Assembly: GCA_013200995.1 (NCBI GenBank)
Contig: CP053688.1
Coordinates: forward strand, 2,356,001 to 2,420,000
Direction of reading: 5' to 3'
Source: Arthrobacter citreus
Lineage (GTDB): Bacteria > Bacillota > Bacilli > Bacillales > Bacillaceae_G
Length of the DNA: 64,000 bases
The notes under the pieces were generated by a model. That model was given only the letters and a program-made list of their open reading frames with translations. It searched no databases and was not told the origin of the DNA. This document shows, in pieces, positions 1-9,398 of the stretch (positions within the stretch are counted from its first letter, which is position 1; every line of letters starts with the position of its first letter). The position numbers and the translations under genes are program-made.

Positions 1-894
1 TGCTTTCCTAGTTGCCGGAACTGGTCCGATTCCCATAATTGATGGTGAAACAGCAGCACTTGCAACTGAACGAATTTTAGCAAGTGGTTTTAAGTTATAT
101 TCCCTTACCGCTTGTTCGGAAGCAACGATTAGAGCAGCTGCACCATCATTTATACCTGAGGAATTCCCTGCCGTTACTGTTCCGTTTTGTTTAAATGCTG
201 GTTTAAGATTTTGTAATTTTTGTAGAGTAGTATCCCTTATATATTCGTCCTCATTAAATAAAATTGTACCTTGCTTTCCTTTAAGCTCTACAGGGACAAT
301 CTCTTCCTGAAATTTACCAAGCGCTCTAGCAAGTAATGCTTTCTTCTGACTTTCTAAAGCAAAAGCATCCTGCTCTTCACGAGAAATGTTATAGCGTTCT
401 ACTAAATTTTCTGCTGTAATCCCCATATGATATCCTTCTATAGCACAGTGCAACCCATCATGAAGAAGTGCATCAACTGTAGTTAAATCTCCCATCTTTT
501 TGCCCCACCTTGAATCAAATAACAAATGAGGCACATTACTCATACTTTCTGTTCCACCTGCTATAACGATATTTGAATCACCGGATACTATTTGGTGGTA
601 TGCTAATGTAACAGCTCGGAGCCCTGAAGCACATTGTTTGTCAATTGTTATAGCTGGTAAAGACACTGGTAAACCCGCATGGATTGCAGCTTGCCTGGCT
701 GGATTACCTTTAAGTCCCGCCTTGAAAACATTACCAAGAACTACTTCATCTATGCATTCTGCAGGAAGATTAGAACGTTTCCAAGCCTCCTTTACCACAG
801 TACTAGCAAGTTGTACTGCTCCTACATTTTTAAGTGAACCTCCAAAATTCCCGATTGGAGTTCTTACTGCCTCTACTAAGTAAACGTCTCTCAT
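1..894 (-). CDS. Acetyl-CoA C-acetyltransferase (thiolase), 3' end cut by window edge
   Basis: The reading frame starts at an ATG at 894, preceded by an AGAGAGGT ribosome binding site, and stays open for 298 codons to the window edge. The N-terminus ([19 protein letters not shown]) and the active-site segment [11 protein letters not shown], holding the nucleophilic Cys, are typical of degradative/biosynthetic thiolases. [11 protein letters not shown] and the [11 protein letters not shown] segment also fit. The C-terminal GHP and CxG motifs would lie beyond the edge. Thiolases of this family condense two acetyl-CoA to acetoacetyl-CoA or cleave 3-ketoacyl-CoA. Beside phaC, a PhaA-like role supplying acetoacetyl-CoA for polyester is plausible, but thiolytic beta-oxidation cannot be excluded. 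It is divergent from the alpha/beta hydrolase at 1070. Confidence 0.93.
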   Translation of the reverse strand, partial: MRDVYLVEAVRTPIGNFGGSLKNVGAVQLASTVVKEAWKRSNLPAECIDEVVLGNVFKAGLKGNPARQAAIHAGLPVSLPAITIDKQCASGLRAVTLAYHQIVSGDSNIVIAGGTESMSNVPHLLFDSRWGKKMGDLTTVDALLHDGLHCAIEGYHMGITAENLVERYNISREEQDAFALESQKKALLARALGKFQEEIVPVELKGKQGTILFNEDEYIRDTTLQKLQNLKPAFKQNGTVTAGNSSGINDGAAALIVASEQAVREYNLKPLAKIRSVASAAVSPSIMGIGPVPATRKA

Positions 895-1069
895 TTTTTT
901 ACCTCTCTTTCTTCAATTAATTGTCATCCTTAGCAAAAATGCTCATACTTGTAATTTACATATATGTGTCATATATCAAAAAAAAAGGAAATAATTATAA
1001 TAGATAGAATTTATTTAACAAATATAGTTTATAAAAATTACAAAAAACTATAAATTGGTGGTGGTTTGC
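895..1069. promoter_or_regulatory. Divergent promoter region between thiolase and hydrolase
   Basis: This 175-bp AT-rich spacer separates two divergent starts. On the plus strand a TATAAT hexamer at 996-1001 could be the -10 box of the hydrolase; no good -35 is visible. A perfect 10-bp palindrome ACATATATGT at 958-967 might be an operator, but such AT palindromes also arise by chance. Confidence 0.3.
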
Positions 1070-1855
1070 ATGTATGAAGCCGTAGTTGATCAAAGTAAAA
1101 TGCCATATTTGCGAATGGGCAAAGGTGAACCTTTAGTTCTACTTCATGGGTTATCTTCATGTAAAGAAAGCTGGTTTAAACAATTTGAGTTATCTAGCCA
1201 TTACGATCTTATTATTCCGGATTTTAGAGGTCATGGCGATAACCAAACATTTGAAGGAGTTACAATTGAAAATTTTGCGAAAGACGTTATCTGCTTACTT
1301 GAGCAATTGAAAATTGAAAACGCACACATTTGCGGCTTATCAATGGGTGGTATTGTTGCACAGGAAATTTATCGACAAGCCCCTGAAAAGTGTAAATCTT
1401 TAATTCTTACGTGTACTACTTATTCTGCCTTTAAACCATATAGCAGCCCACTTTTCAAATATGTAAAAGCTCGTTCACAATATTTACCTACAAGTCTTAG
1501 AAAAAAGATTACAGCTAGGAGTTGTTTTTATTCTTGGAATAAAGAAAATATGGATGCAATTGATTATTTTTATAGACCAAAAGAAGGTGTCCCTTTTGCA
1601 ATGGATTCCATAAAAAATATAGAATACCGTTCACTTTTACCAACGATTAAAGTACCGACACTAATCATTGGAGCGCAATATGATACATTACTCCCAGTTT
1701 GGATTCAAATATGCATGCATGAAATGATTCCAAATTCCGAATTAGTCATCCTTAAAAATACAGGTCATGCTGCTAAAATTGAATCAGCAAAAGAATATAA
1801 TGAATCGATAAAAGCTTTTTTAAGTAAACATCCACCTACTAATAAGGCGGGTTAG
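1070..1855 (+). CDS. Alpha/beta-fold hydrolase
   Basis: A 261-residue alpha/beta hydrolase. The oxyanion-side HGLSSCKESW motif is near residues 26-35, the nucleophile elbow GLSMGG puts the catalytic Ser at 91, the acid is probably Asp205 (GAQYDTLLP) and the His is H233 (NTGHAAKIE). No signal peptide is seen, so it should be cytoplasmic. I chose the ATG at 1070, which has GGTGGTGG just upstream; a TTG at 1055 in the same frame would add five residues inside that binding site. The family includes esterases, enol-lactonases and thioesterases. Next to phaC it could act on hydroxyacyl or polyester intermediates, but the substrate is not readable from sequence. It converges on phaC with a shared hairpin between them. 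Confidence 0.88.
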   Translation: MYEAVVDQSKMPYLRMGKGEPLVLLHGLSSCKESWFKQFELSSHYDLIIPDFRGHGDNQTFEGVTIENFAKDVICLLEQLKIENAHICGLSMGGIVAQEIYRQAPEKCKSLILTCTTYSAFKPYSSPLFKYVKARSQYLPTSLRKKITARSCFYSWNKENMDAIDYFYRPKEGVPFAMDSIKNIEYRSLLPTIKVPTLIIGAQYDTLLPVWIQICMHEMIPNSELVILKNTGHAAKIESAKEYNESIKAFLSKHPPTNKAG

Positions 1856-1860
1856 AAGCA

Positions 1861-1887
1861 AAAGGGGGGAAAACACCCCTCTTTTTT
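1861..1887. terminator. Bidirectional hairpin between hydrolase and phaC
   Basis: AGGGG at 1863-1867 pairs with CCCCT at 1876-1880. The stem is flanked by A's on the left and a run of T's at 1882-1887, so it can terminate the plus-strand hydrolase and probably the convergent phaC. Confidence 0.7.
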
Positions 1888-1903
1888 ATTGTCCGCTTTC
1901 CAC

Positions 1904-2962
1904 TTATGAACGTTCTTTTAACCATTGATCTGCTATCCCAGCAAGTTTACCTGTAAGGGCCAAATTTATGTGTCCAGCTTCTACTTTTTGAAAAGTCTTG
2001 TCTTCACTAGAAACTAAATCCATGATTGGTCGACTTTGTTCTTCCAGGACTAGATTATCGTTTTTAGACGAGATTGCTAATAAATTTGACTTTATATTTT
2101 TTAAGTCTACCTTTTTACCTCTTACCGAAAATTCTCCTTTAATTACTTTATTTTCGATAATAATATCATTCATTATTTGACGGAATGTTTCTCCTGCAAA
2201 TGGAACCTGGTCATTCATCCAATTGTTAATACGACTCCAGCTTTTAACAAACCGTTTATCATCAGCTCGGGCAAGTAGATTAACGTATGGACTATTGTTA
2301 ATTGGAGAATTGAAAGCTTGAAACAATCCGTAAACTAGCCAAGCTGGAAGTATACCGTATACATCTATCCAGCGATCCATATTTAATGTTCCTTGTTTTA
2401 AACCTTCTAGCCATTTGTCTGGAAGAGTGTTCACACTCCAATCAATAGGGACAGTGGCCACAATTAGATTTTTTATTGGTTCCTCTGCGATAGCAGCATA
2501 AATGGAAGCAAGTACACCACCTAAACAATAACCAAGTAACGTAATTTCATTAGCTGACGAATGTCGTAATGCACGTTGGACCCCTTTTTTAATGAAGTCG
2601 TCAATATAATCCTCTAGATTCATCTCTTTATCTTCGTATCCTTGAATTCCCCAATCTAATAAATACACCTCATATCCAAGTTTCACCAAGCCTTCTACCA
2701 CACTAGCACCTGGAGCAAAATCTAAAATATAAGGTCGATTCAGTAAAGAGAAAATTAAAAAGATCGGAACTTCATACTTTTTTTCTTCAGGTGGATAGTA
2801 ATATAAGGTTGCCTTATTTTTTTTCCATACTTTTTGTTTAGGAGTAGGGTAAATTTTTGGCTTAGGTTTATTCATTACATTAAGAACCTCATTCCATCTA
2901 TTTAACTCTTTTTCAAAATCAAGAGATGGAATGTTATTTTTATTTTCGGTAGTAGTTACCAA
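1904..2962 (-). CDS. phaC: Class III/IV poly(3-hydroxyalkanoate) synthase catalytic subunit PhaC
   Basis: A 352-residue PHA synthase, the length of class III/IV catalytic subunits, which polymerise (R)-3-hydroxyacyl-CoA at the granule surface. The lipase-like box GYCLGG has the synthase-specific Cys (C146) instead of Ser. Asp302 (SKNDNL) and His331 (EAGHINLAL) complete the triad. The segment GYEVYLLDWG is also characteristic. The start is a TTG at 2962 preceded by AAAGGGGG; no equally placed ATG exists. It is the last gene of a unit CoA-ligase, SDR, SDR, phasin-like, phaR, phaC and lies 23 bp after phaR. The partner PhaR indicates class IV, as in Bacillus. Confidence 0.95.
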   Translation of the reverse strand: MVTTTENKNNIPSLDFEKELNRWNEVLNVMNKPKPKIYPTPKQKVWKKNKATLYYYPPEEKKYEVPIFLIFSLLNRPYILDFAPGASVVEGLVKLGYEVYLLDWGIQGYEDKEMNLEDYIDDFIKKGVQRALRHSSANEITLLGYCLGGVLASIYAAIAEEPIKNLIVATVPIDWSVNTLPDKWLEGLKQGTLNMDRWIDVYGILPAWLVYGLFQAFNSPINNSPYVNLLARADDKRFVKSWSRINNWMNDQVPFAGETFRQIMNDIIIENKVIKGEFSVRGKKVDLKNIKSNLLAISSKNDNLVLEEQSRPIMDLVSSEDKTFQKVEAGHINLALTGKLAGIADQWLKERS

Positions 2963-2985
2963 AATTGCGCCCCCTTTTTGTAAAA

Positions 2986-3564
2986 TTATTTAGAGTTTGA
3001 AAATGTTAGTTCAAGCTCTTGTTCTACAGGTTTCTCTTTATTTCGTTCATTCATAAACATTAGTAGAATTGAAATCTCTTCTTTTAAACCATAGAAATTA
3101 GACAATTCATTCTTAATGTCTTGTATTTCTGAACGTAATTCTTTTAACTCAATTAGTTCTTGCTTTGTTTTCATCAATTCTGTTTTATGTTGTTTCATCA
3201 GTTTGATCGTTTCATTCGTTAATCTAACTAAATTCTGATTATCTCTATTTGAAGAATCCACTGTATTTTTCAGTTCCCAAATTTCTTCTTCCATTGAATC
3301 TAGTTTTTCTTCAGATTGAATCGTTAATTTAGCTAAGTTTGCAATATCAACTTTAGTCGGTAGATTTAAATGATTCGCTAAAAGCTCTTGTGTTTTATTT
3401 AACCTTTCTTGGTAACGCGCAGTTGTATCTGAAGTTACTCCTGCTAACTTAACAAATTCTTTATTATTAGTGGAAAGACTAATAATATCATTCACTTGCG
3501 TTTCCCATTGACCATATAATTTGCTAAACATACCGTATGGATTTATCGTTTTCTCACTTTTCAC
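2986..3564 (-). CDS. phaR: PHA synthase subunit PhaR
   Basis: A 192-residue, mostly helical, charged protein with the NLPTKVDIANLAKL segment followed by a long coiled coil (EEKLDSMEEEIWELK onward), as seen in Bacillus PhaR, the non-catalytic partner needed by class IV PhaC. I place the start at a GTG (3564), not the in-frame ATG at 3582. A perfect AAGGAGGA at 3571-3578 lies six bases upstream of the GTG, and the GTG overlaps the stop of the preceding gene as GTGA, a classic translational coupling arrangement. The gene sits directly before phaC, matching the R-C order of Bacillus loci. PhaE of class III would be longer (about 350 aa), which argues against that alternative. Confidence 0.85.
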   Translation of the reverse strand: MKSEKTINPYGMFSKLYGQWETQVNDIISLSTNNKEFVKLAGVTSDTTARYQERLNKTQELLANHLNLPTKVDIANLAKLTIQSEEKLDSMEEEIWELKNTVDSSNRDNQNLVRLTNETIKLMKQHKTELMKTKQELIELKELRSEIQDIKNELSNFYGLKEEISILLMFMNERNKEKPVEQELELTFSNSK

Positions 3565-4154
3565 GTCTGATCCTCCTTGCATTTATACGAGTATGAGCGT
3601 TCCATATAACTATTAAATGGAAAAAGTAGATTTTTTAAATGTTTAGTTAAATGATCAATAAACGGATACTGGTTTGGTTGGAATATCGTTGATGTATCCT
3701 TCAAATATTCCATAAATTGATTTCTATTATTTCGTTTAAACTCAATATATTTTTCTAGGTCGCAAATATATTTTTCTACTAATTTATCATTTGTAAGATG
3801 ATCAATTGTCGTAAAAAAGGCCTCATAAGTTTGGTTTTTATATTTGTCAAATCGATTGTTAATTTCCTCAAACGATCTAAAAGGAAAAATTCTTTGTATG
3901 ACAGCTGTCGACATTAATATTTCTTCTCGTGACGCTCTTTCTAATTCATAAAGTTCATTTGAAATATGTTTTGAAAAATCTTTTATATTAGTTTTTGACT
4001 GCTTCAAATTGTCTGCTAAAAACCTTATCGTTTGAAGAAGAACAGACTCGCGATGTGTCTCTCCATTTGCCCACATATCAACGAATTGAAATGCTTGACG
4101 CCAAAGTAGTTCTAAACTTGAGATATTTTTTTCAATTTCTATTGTTCCTGTCAT
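3561..4154 (-). CDS. Phasin-like hypothetical protein of the PHA synthase operon
   Basis: A 197-residue protein predicted to be almost entirely helical, with no signal peptide or membrane segment and no catalytic motif I recognise. The ATG at 4154 follows a strong GAGGAGGG site by seven bases. Its stop overlaps the GTG start of phaR, so the two are probably translationally coupled. Position and composition suggest a granule-associated or synthase-accessory protein. The N-terminal LLWRQAFQFVDMW stretch loosely recalls the start of Bacillus phasin PhaP, but the similarity is too weak to name it. Confidence 0.6.
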   Translation of the reverse strand: MTGTIEIEKNISSLELLWRQAFQFVDMWANGETHRESVLLQTIRFLADNLKQSKTNIKDFSKHISNELYELERASREEILMSTAVIQRIFPFRSFEEINNRFDKYKNQTYEAFFTTIDHLTNDKLVEKYICDLEKYIEFKRNNRNQFMEYLKDTSTIFQPNQYPFIDHLTKHLKNLLFPFNSYMERSYSYKCKEDQT

Positions 4155-4225
4155 GTCATTCCCTCCTCTAAATTAACTGAACACGTTTTTATAGATTAAA
4201 TTAACTTAATTTCCAAAATTTATCT

Positions 4226-5005
4226 TTACAAGACTTGGGCAACTACCCCACCATCAACAACTAATATGTGCCCAAATACATAATCAGATGCTTTAGAAGC
4301 CAAAAACAAGGCTGGTCCCTTCATATCATTGTTTGAACCGAATCGGTTAGCTGGAGTTCTTCCTAGAATTTTTTCTCCAATATTATCTAAATGTCCATTT
4401 GTCATTTTTGTCGGAAAAAAACCTGGAGCGATTGCGTTTACATGGATATTATATGGTGCAAGTTTCACTGCTAAATCCTTTGTAAAATTAATAACAGCGC
4501 CTTTACTTGTAGCATATCCAATACCATTTGTAACTTCAGGATCTTGTCCACCAAAACCAGTGATCGAAGCAATATTAATAATTTTCCCTGAACCTTGTTG
4601 AACCATTACTTTACCTACTGCTTGTGAAAATAGGAAAACAGCTTTTAAGTTAATGTCCATAATTCGATCCCATTTATCAGATTCCATATCCAAAGCTGGA
4701 GCAATCCACGTAGCTCCACTATTGTTAACCAATATATCGATTGTTCCAAACTCCTCAAGGGTTTTTTGAACAACATTATTGATATTTTCATGATCAACGA
4801 CATCACATTGTAGCGCTAATGAGCGTACGCCAATTTTTTTTAATTTGTCACTTACTTCTTGACATGCTTCTACTTTTCGTGAGCAAACAACAACATTAGC
4901 TCCGGCTTCTGCTAATGATATAGCTATTTGTTCCCCAAGCCCACGTCCTCCACCTGTAACAATGGCTGTTTTGCCCTTTAAATCAAATAATTCATTGACG
5001 TTCAT
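4226..5005 (-). CDS. Short-chain dehydrogenase/reductase
   Basis: A 259-residue classical SDR. The cofactor motif TGGGRGLG is at residues 17-24, NNSG at 94-97, and the catalytic residues are Ser147 (NIASITG), Tyr164 and Lys168 (YATSK). A conserved APGFFPTKM and a C-terminal VDGG end the fold. The family includes gluconate 5-dehydrogenase-like and 3-oxoacyl-reductase-like enzymes; Arg42-Lys43 after the second strand (CSRK) suggests NADPH use. In a PHA operon it may reduce 3-ketoacyl-CoA or oxidise a hydroxylated substrate. The start ATG follows GGGGAGAAAG. Exact substrate unknown. Confidence 0.9.
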   Translation of the reverse strand: MNVNELFDLKGKTAIVTGGGRGLGEQIAISLAEAGANVVVCSRKVEACQEVSDKLKKIGVRSLALQCDVVDHENINNVVQKTLEEFGTIDILVNNSGATWIAPALDMESDKWDRIMDINLKAVFLFSQAVGKVMVQQGSGKIINIASITGFGGQDPEVTNGIGYATSKGAVINFTKDLAVKLAPYNIHVNAIAPGFFPTKMTNGHLDNIGEKILGRTPANRFGSNNDMKGPALFLASKASDYVFGHILVVDGGVVAQVL

Positions 5006-5100
5006 TTTCTTTCTCCCCTTGATTAACTAAATTTTGATAGCTCGCCTATTACTATGTCTTGAACGAAATGTATTTCCACCAATCCAGCAATCACTTTCTA

Positions 5101-5859
5101 TTAAACTGTAGTTCTACCAGCAACATATAATATTTGCCCAGTAATATAAGATGCATCATCCGAACTTAAAAATGCTACAGCACTTGCAATATCTTCAGGC
5201 TGACCAACTCTCTTTATAGAAAGATCTTTTAGTAATAGATTCGTAAATTCTTCTAACGTCATGCCCAATCTTTTGGCAGTCGCCTTTGTCATTTCAGTTT
5301 CAACAAATCCAGGTGCAATCGCATTTACATTTATTCCAAACGGTCCAAGCTCAATAGCCATTGTTCTTGTCATCCCTTGCAAACCAGCTTTTGCAGATGA
5401 GTAATTTACTTGCCCTCGATTTCCAAGAGCAGATATTGAAGATATGTTAACGATATTTCCACTTCTTTGTGAAACCATATATTTTTGAGCTTCGCGGGAA
5501 CATAAAAATGCTCCTTTTAGATGGACATCAATTACAGTATCCCAATCATCCTCCGTCATTTTAAATAGCAAATTGTCACGAATAACTCCCGCATTGTTTA
5601 CAAGAATATCTAGTTTTCCAAAATGTTCGATGACTTCATGGAAAGCTGACTCTACCTCAAGAGTATTTGAGACATCGCACTTTATGGCCATGACGGATTT
5701 AGAATTGATTTGTTTTGCTAATTCTTTAGCTCCCACTAGATTGACATCTAGAATTGCTACCTTAGCTCCTTCATTTACAAATCTCTTTACAATTGCTGCT
5801 CCAATTCCACGTGCAGCTCCTGTTACTATTGCTACTTTATTAGTAAAACGTCCCATCAT
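5101..5859 (-). CDS. FabG/PhaB-like 3-oxoacyl reductase (SDR)
   Basis: A 252-residue SDR closely patterned on FabG/PhaB: TGAARGIG at 13-20, NNAGV at 88-92, catalytic Ser141, Tyr153 and Lys157 (NYSSAKAG), then INVNAIAPGFVETEMT and LSSDDASYITGQ. These enzymes reduce 3-ketoacyl thioesters to (R)-3-hydroxyacyl thioesters, exactly the stereoisomer that PhaC polymerises. In this operon a PhaB-like role is the most economical reading. Two adjacent ATGs (5859 and 5856) follow a TAGGAG site; either could be used. An unusual segment, AKRLGMTLEEFTNLLLKDL, sits in the substrate-binding lid. Confidence 0.9.
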   Translation of the reverse strand: MMGRFTNKVAIVTGAARGIGAAIVKRFVNEGAKVAILDVNLVGAKELAKQINSKSVMAIKCDVSNTLEVESAFHEVIEHFGKLDILVNNAGVIRDNLLFKMTEDDWDTVIDVHLKGAFLCSREAQKYMVSQRSGNIVNISSISALGNRGQVNYSSAKAGLQGMTRTMAIELGPFGINVNAIAPGFVETEMTKATAKRLGMTLEEFTNLLLKDLSIKRVGQPEDIASAVAFLSSDDASYITGQILYVAGRTTV

Positions 5860-5927
5860 GATTACTCCTATCCATACTGCACTTTTTAGTTTTTGTAGAA
5901 AACTTTATTATCGAGAGATTCATACTA

Positions 5928-7460
5928 TTAATCTTTTATTGGCGAAGTTTTAAGTTCATCTCTCAACTTGTATTTCAACACTTTACCTGACGCATTTCTT
6001 GGTATTTCTTTATATTCAAAAATTAATCGTGGAACTTTATATCCTGCTAGTTCGTTACGACAAAATGCAATAATTTCATTATGATCTAGTTTTTGCTCAG
6101 TCTTTGCTACAATTACAGCAGCGACAGTTTCTCCCCAAACCTCATCCGGTATCCCTACTACAGCCGCCTCAAGAATATTTGGATGTTTATAAAGAATTTG
6201 CTCTACTTCTGTTGAATAAATATTCTCGCCACCACTAATAATCATGTCTTTTTTTCGGTCAACAAGATTGATATATCCGTCTTCATCAATCGTTGCAAGA
6301 TCTCCCGTATACAACCAGCCATCCCGAAGTACTTTATACGTCTCTTCTGGCTTTTTATAATACTCTTTCATTACTGACTCACTACGTAGAATTAGCTCTC
6401 CAATTTCACCTGGATTAATTTGCTCACCATAGTCATTCACAACTTTAGCTTCGTCATTAAATTGAGCTTTTCCACAAGTTCCAAGCTTATCCTTATGTTC
6501 AGATGGCAACAAAGCAATACCACCTGGACCACCTTCCGTTAAACCACATAAATTAATAAACTGGTCTGTTCCAAACATTTTCATCGATTTTTTTATAAGC
6601 TCTGTAGGCATAGGAGCCGCCCCATATGTACAACGTGTTACTGAAGTTAAATCATATTTATCTCGATCCTTAACCTGAAGAAGGAAGTTATACATCGTAG
6701 GAACTCCAAAATAAAGAGTAATCTTATACATATCGATAGCTTTAAGTACTTCTTCTGGATCGAACGTTTCATGAATTACTTGAGTACAGCCTAAATAATT
6801 ACAAGTAATCATAAACACATTTAATTGAGCTGCATGAAAAAGTGGTGCGATGTGCAGTATTCGATCAGATGAATCCATTTTTTGAATCATTGCATTCCTT
6901 ATAGATGCATGAAGAACACGATGATGATCTAATAAGACACCTTTAGGAAGCCCCGTTGTACCGGAAGTATATAAAATTTGAGCATCATCCCATTCATCAA
7001 CTTGAATAGTAGGATTGAATTCGTTGTTAGTAATTACTTCATCTAAATTTTTTTGACCAGGAGCAATGCGAGCACCTATCGATATCGCTAAGTTTATTTT
7101 TTCGTTTCCCCCCGTTGATTTATAAATTGTTTCGCAGTATTCATCGTCAAAGAATACAATTGAAGAATCTGAATCATTTAATATATAAGTAATTTCTCTT
7201 GTAGTAAGTCGGAAATTGACGGGAACGGCAACAGCACCAACCTTCATAATGGCATAGTATACAAACATAAACATGTCTGAATTTTTCATCATTATGGCAA
7301 TCTTGTCACCTTTTCTCACACCTTCAGCTATTAAACCATTCGCTATTCGATTTACTTCTCGATTAAAATGATCATAGGAATAGCTTTTATTCCTAAAATA
7401 AATTGCAATCTTTTCAGGAATACTACGTGCATGTCTTTCTATTGTTGATCCAACATTCAT
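5928..7460 (-). CDS. AMP-forming acyl-CoA synthetase
   Basis: A 510-residue ANL-superfamily ligase that activates a carboxylic acid to acyl-AMP and then acyl-CoA. It shows the P-loop YTSGTTGLPKG, the GWLYTGDLATIDEDGY motif, the hinge DRKKDMIISGGENIYSTEVE and the C-terminal catalytic Lys in ASGKVLKY. No signal peptide. The ATG at 7460 has a TAGGAGGG site. It is the first gene of the unit ending in phaC, because a terminator-like hairpin lies upstream at about 7.6 kb. Chain-length preference cannot be read; medium-chain or aryl acids are possible. It probably feeds acyl-CoA into the SDR/PHA genes behind it. Confidence 0.93.
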   Translation of the reverse strand: MNVGSTIERHARSIPEKIAIYFRNKSYSYDHFNREVNRIANGLIAEGVRKGDKIAIMMKNSDMFMFVYYAIMKVGAVAVPVNFRLTTREITYILNDSDSSIVFFDDEYCETIYKSTGGNEKINLAISIGARIAPGQKNLDEVITNNEFNPTIQVDEWDDAQILYTSGTTGLPKGVLLDHHRVLHASIRNAMIQKMDSSDRILHIAPLFHAAQLNVFMITCNYLGCTQVIHETFDPEEVLKAIDMYKITLYFGVPTMYNFLLQVKDRDKYDLTSVTRCTYGAAPMPTELIKKSMKMFGTDQFINLCGLTEGGPGGIALLPSEHKDKLGTCGKAQFNDEAKVVNDYGEQINPGEIGELILRSESVMKEYYKKPEETYKVLRDGWLYTGDLATIDEDGYINLVDRKKDMIISGGENIYSTEVEQILYKHPNILEAAVVGIPDEVWGETVAAVIVAKTEQKLDHNEIIAFCRNELAGYKVPRLIFEYKEIPRNASGKVLKYKLRDELKTSPIKD

Positions 7461-7566
7461 ACTTTTATATCCCTCCTAAGAAATCACGTTACTAAAAGGT
7501 AATTCCTTTAAAATTAGTTTAAATATCATTTAAAGAGTTTAATAATTAAATGGAAGGTATTTTTGT

Positions 7567-7604
7567 AAAAATAGCTCGAAGTAAGTTTTACCCCGAACTA
7601 TTTT
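7567..7604 (-). terminator. Hairpin between the two CoA-ligase genes
   Basis: AAAATAGCTCG at 7567-7577 pairs with CGAACTATTTT at 7594-7604 (one G-U). On the minus strand it is followed by a short T run. It lies just after the stop of the 7651-9255 gene and would split the cluster into a beta-oxidation unit and a PHA unit. Confidence 0.55.
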
Positions 7605-7650
7605 GAATTTTCAGATTTAAATTCGTATTACTTGACTAAAGATGCCTAAA

Positions 7651-9255
7651 TTATTGAAGACCCAACATTTCTGTTTTTTGAACATCTTCATTTTTTAATT
7701 GCAAGCGCATTATTTTCCCTACAGGTGTTTTCGGTAGTGATTCTTTAAATTCAATAATGCGTGGGACTTTATAATTCGTTAATCTCTCTTTACACCATTC
7801 TCGAATTTCTTCTGATGTAAGTGTATACCCTTTTTTTAGAACGACAGCCAATTTGACTGTTTCGATTCGATAAGGATCCGGGATACCGTAAACACATGCC
7901 TCCAACACTGCTGGATGTTTGTAAATGACCTCTTCCACTTCAGCTGGATATACATTAAAGCCACCGGTAATAATCATTTCCTTCTTTCTACCAACAATAT
8001 AGAAGTAGCCTTCATTATCCATTGTCGCCATATCTCCTGTGTGCAGCCAGCCATCACGGAGAGCATAATCTGATTCTTCTTGATTCTTCCAATAACCTTT
8101 CATGACTTGTGGACCTTTTACAATAAGCTCCCCCGGTTCACCAACTTGCATCTCCTTTGTCCCCGTTGCGATATCAACAATTTTCACATCCGTATTTGGC
8201 AATGGAATACCGATACTACCAACTTTTCTTTTACCATTTACTGGATTACGAGTAACACCAATCGTTGCTTCTGATAAGCCATACCCTTCAATAATTGGTA
8301 CTCCCGTTTTCTCTTCAAATCTATTCAATATCTCAACTGGAACTGGAGCTGCACCGCAAACACATAATTTAAAGCATGATAAGTCATTCTCTAATAAATC
8401 CGGATGATTTAGCAAAGCTATATACATCGTAGGAGAACCCATAAAAATCGTAGGTCGATATGTACGAATCAACGTTAATATATAATCTAAATCAAAATTT
8501 CTAACCATTACAAAGCTTGCACCGATAAAAATCGATTGAACTAAAGTGAATAGTCCTAGCCCATGATATAGTGGAGCAATACCTATTTGGCAGTGTCCCT
8601 CTTCATTTAAAATAGGCTTGCTACATTCATTTCCTTGATAAAGCGCTGCAGCCATATTGGAATGTTTAATCATTACCCCTTTTGGAAAACCAGTCGTTCC
8701 ACCAGTATATAGGATAATTGCTACATCGTTTGATTGCTGATCCATACTAGGTAGTTCAGCTTTCTCATTTTCAATCCAAAGGTGGATATTATCATCTTCT
8801 TTAGCCACTTCATCTGCAGTTATAAACTTTACTTTGTCAATCATTCCAACTTTGTCCAATTTTTCTTTTACTTCTCGAAAAGCAATCAATCCTACGGCTT
8901 CCGAATTATTTAATATATGTTTCAATTCTTCCGGTTTAAAGTATGGATTGATTTGAACGACCACACCACCTAAACGTTGTACCGCGAAAAAAGCAATTGC
9001 ATATTCAAGGCAATTTGGTAACATGACCGCAATCCGGTCTCCTTTTCGAAAACCTCTTTTATTAAGACCATACGCCACACGTTCACAAGCTTTTTTCAAT
9101 TGTAAAAAGGTTGTTTTTCGATCACCGTCAATAATTCCAATTTTAGAAGGGTTTTCTTTCGCTGCTTGATCAAGTACTTCTAATATTGTTAGTGATGGGA
9201 TGTCAATTTTATAAGAAACTTCTTCAGGATAATTTGCTAGCCAAGGTTTATTCAA
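7651..9255 (-). CDS. Long-chain fatty-acid-CoA ligase (LcfA/FadD-like)
   Basis: A 534-residue acyl-CoA ligase with the P-loop variant YTGGTTGFPKG, as in Bacillus LcfA, then GYGLSEATIG, DGWLHTGDMATMDNEGYF, GRKKEMIITGGFNVYPAEVEE and the C-terminal Lys in PVGKIMR. It activates long-chain fatty acids for beta-oxidation. The start is a TTG at 9255 behind GGAGAGGGG; no in-frame ATG is better placed. It ends the upstream catabolic unit with enoyl-CoA hydratase and acyl-CoA dehydrogenase. Distinct from the second ligase at 5928-7460, so the two probably serve different acids. Confidence 0.92.
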   Translation of the reverse strand: MNKPWLANYPEEVSYKIDIPSLTILEVLDQAAKENPSKIGIIDGDRKTTFLQLKKACERVAYGLNKRGFRKGDRIAVMLPNCLEYAIAFFAVQRLGGVVVQINPYFKPEELKHILNNSEAVGLIAFREVKEKLDKVGMIDKVKFITADEVAKEDDNIHLWIENEKAELPSMDQQSNDVAIILYTGGTTGFPKGVMIKHSNMAAALYQGNECSKPILNEEGHCQIGIAPLYHGLGLFTLVQSIFIGASFVMVRNFDLDYILTLIRTYRPTIFMGSPTMYIALLNHPDLLENDLSCFKLCVCGAAPVPVEILNRFEEKTGVPIIEGYGLSEATIGVTRNPVNGKRKVGSIGIPLPNTDVKIVDIATGTKEMQVGEPGELIVKGPQVMKGYWKNQEESDYALRDGWLHTGDMATMDNEGYFYIVGRKKEMIITGGFNVYPAEVEEVIYKHPAVLEACVYGIPDPYRIETVKLAVVLKKGYTLTSEEIREWCKERLTNYKVPRIIEFKESLPKTPVGKIMRLQLKNEDVQKTEMLGLQ

Positions 9256-9398
9256 GTTCCCCTCTCCACTTCTTTGAATTTAATGATTCTTAGTTCTTTC
9301 GAAACATTTACTAATCAATTTTCTATTCAATTTCTACTAAATAGGAGTTTTACAAGTGACTAACTGTATTAACTAGAATAATTTTTATATAGATTAGG

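Noticed and set aside
3565..3582. ATG start of phaR at 3582
   Set aside because: The strong AAGGAGGA site lies after this ATG and serves the GTG at 3564.
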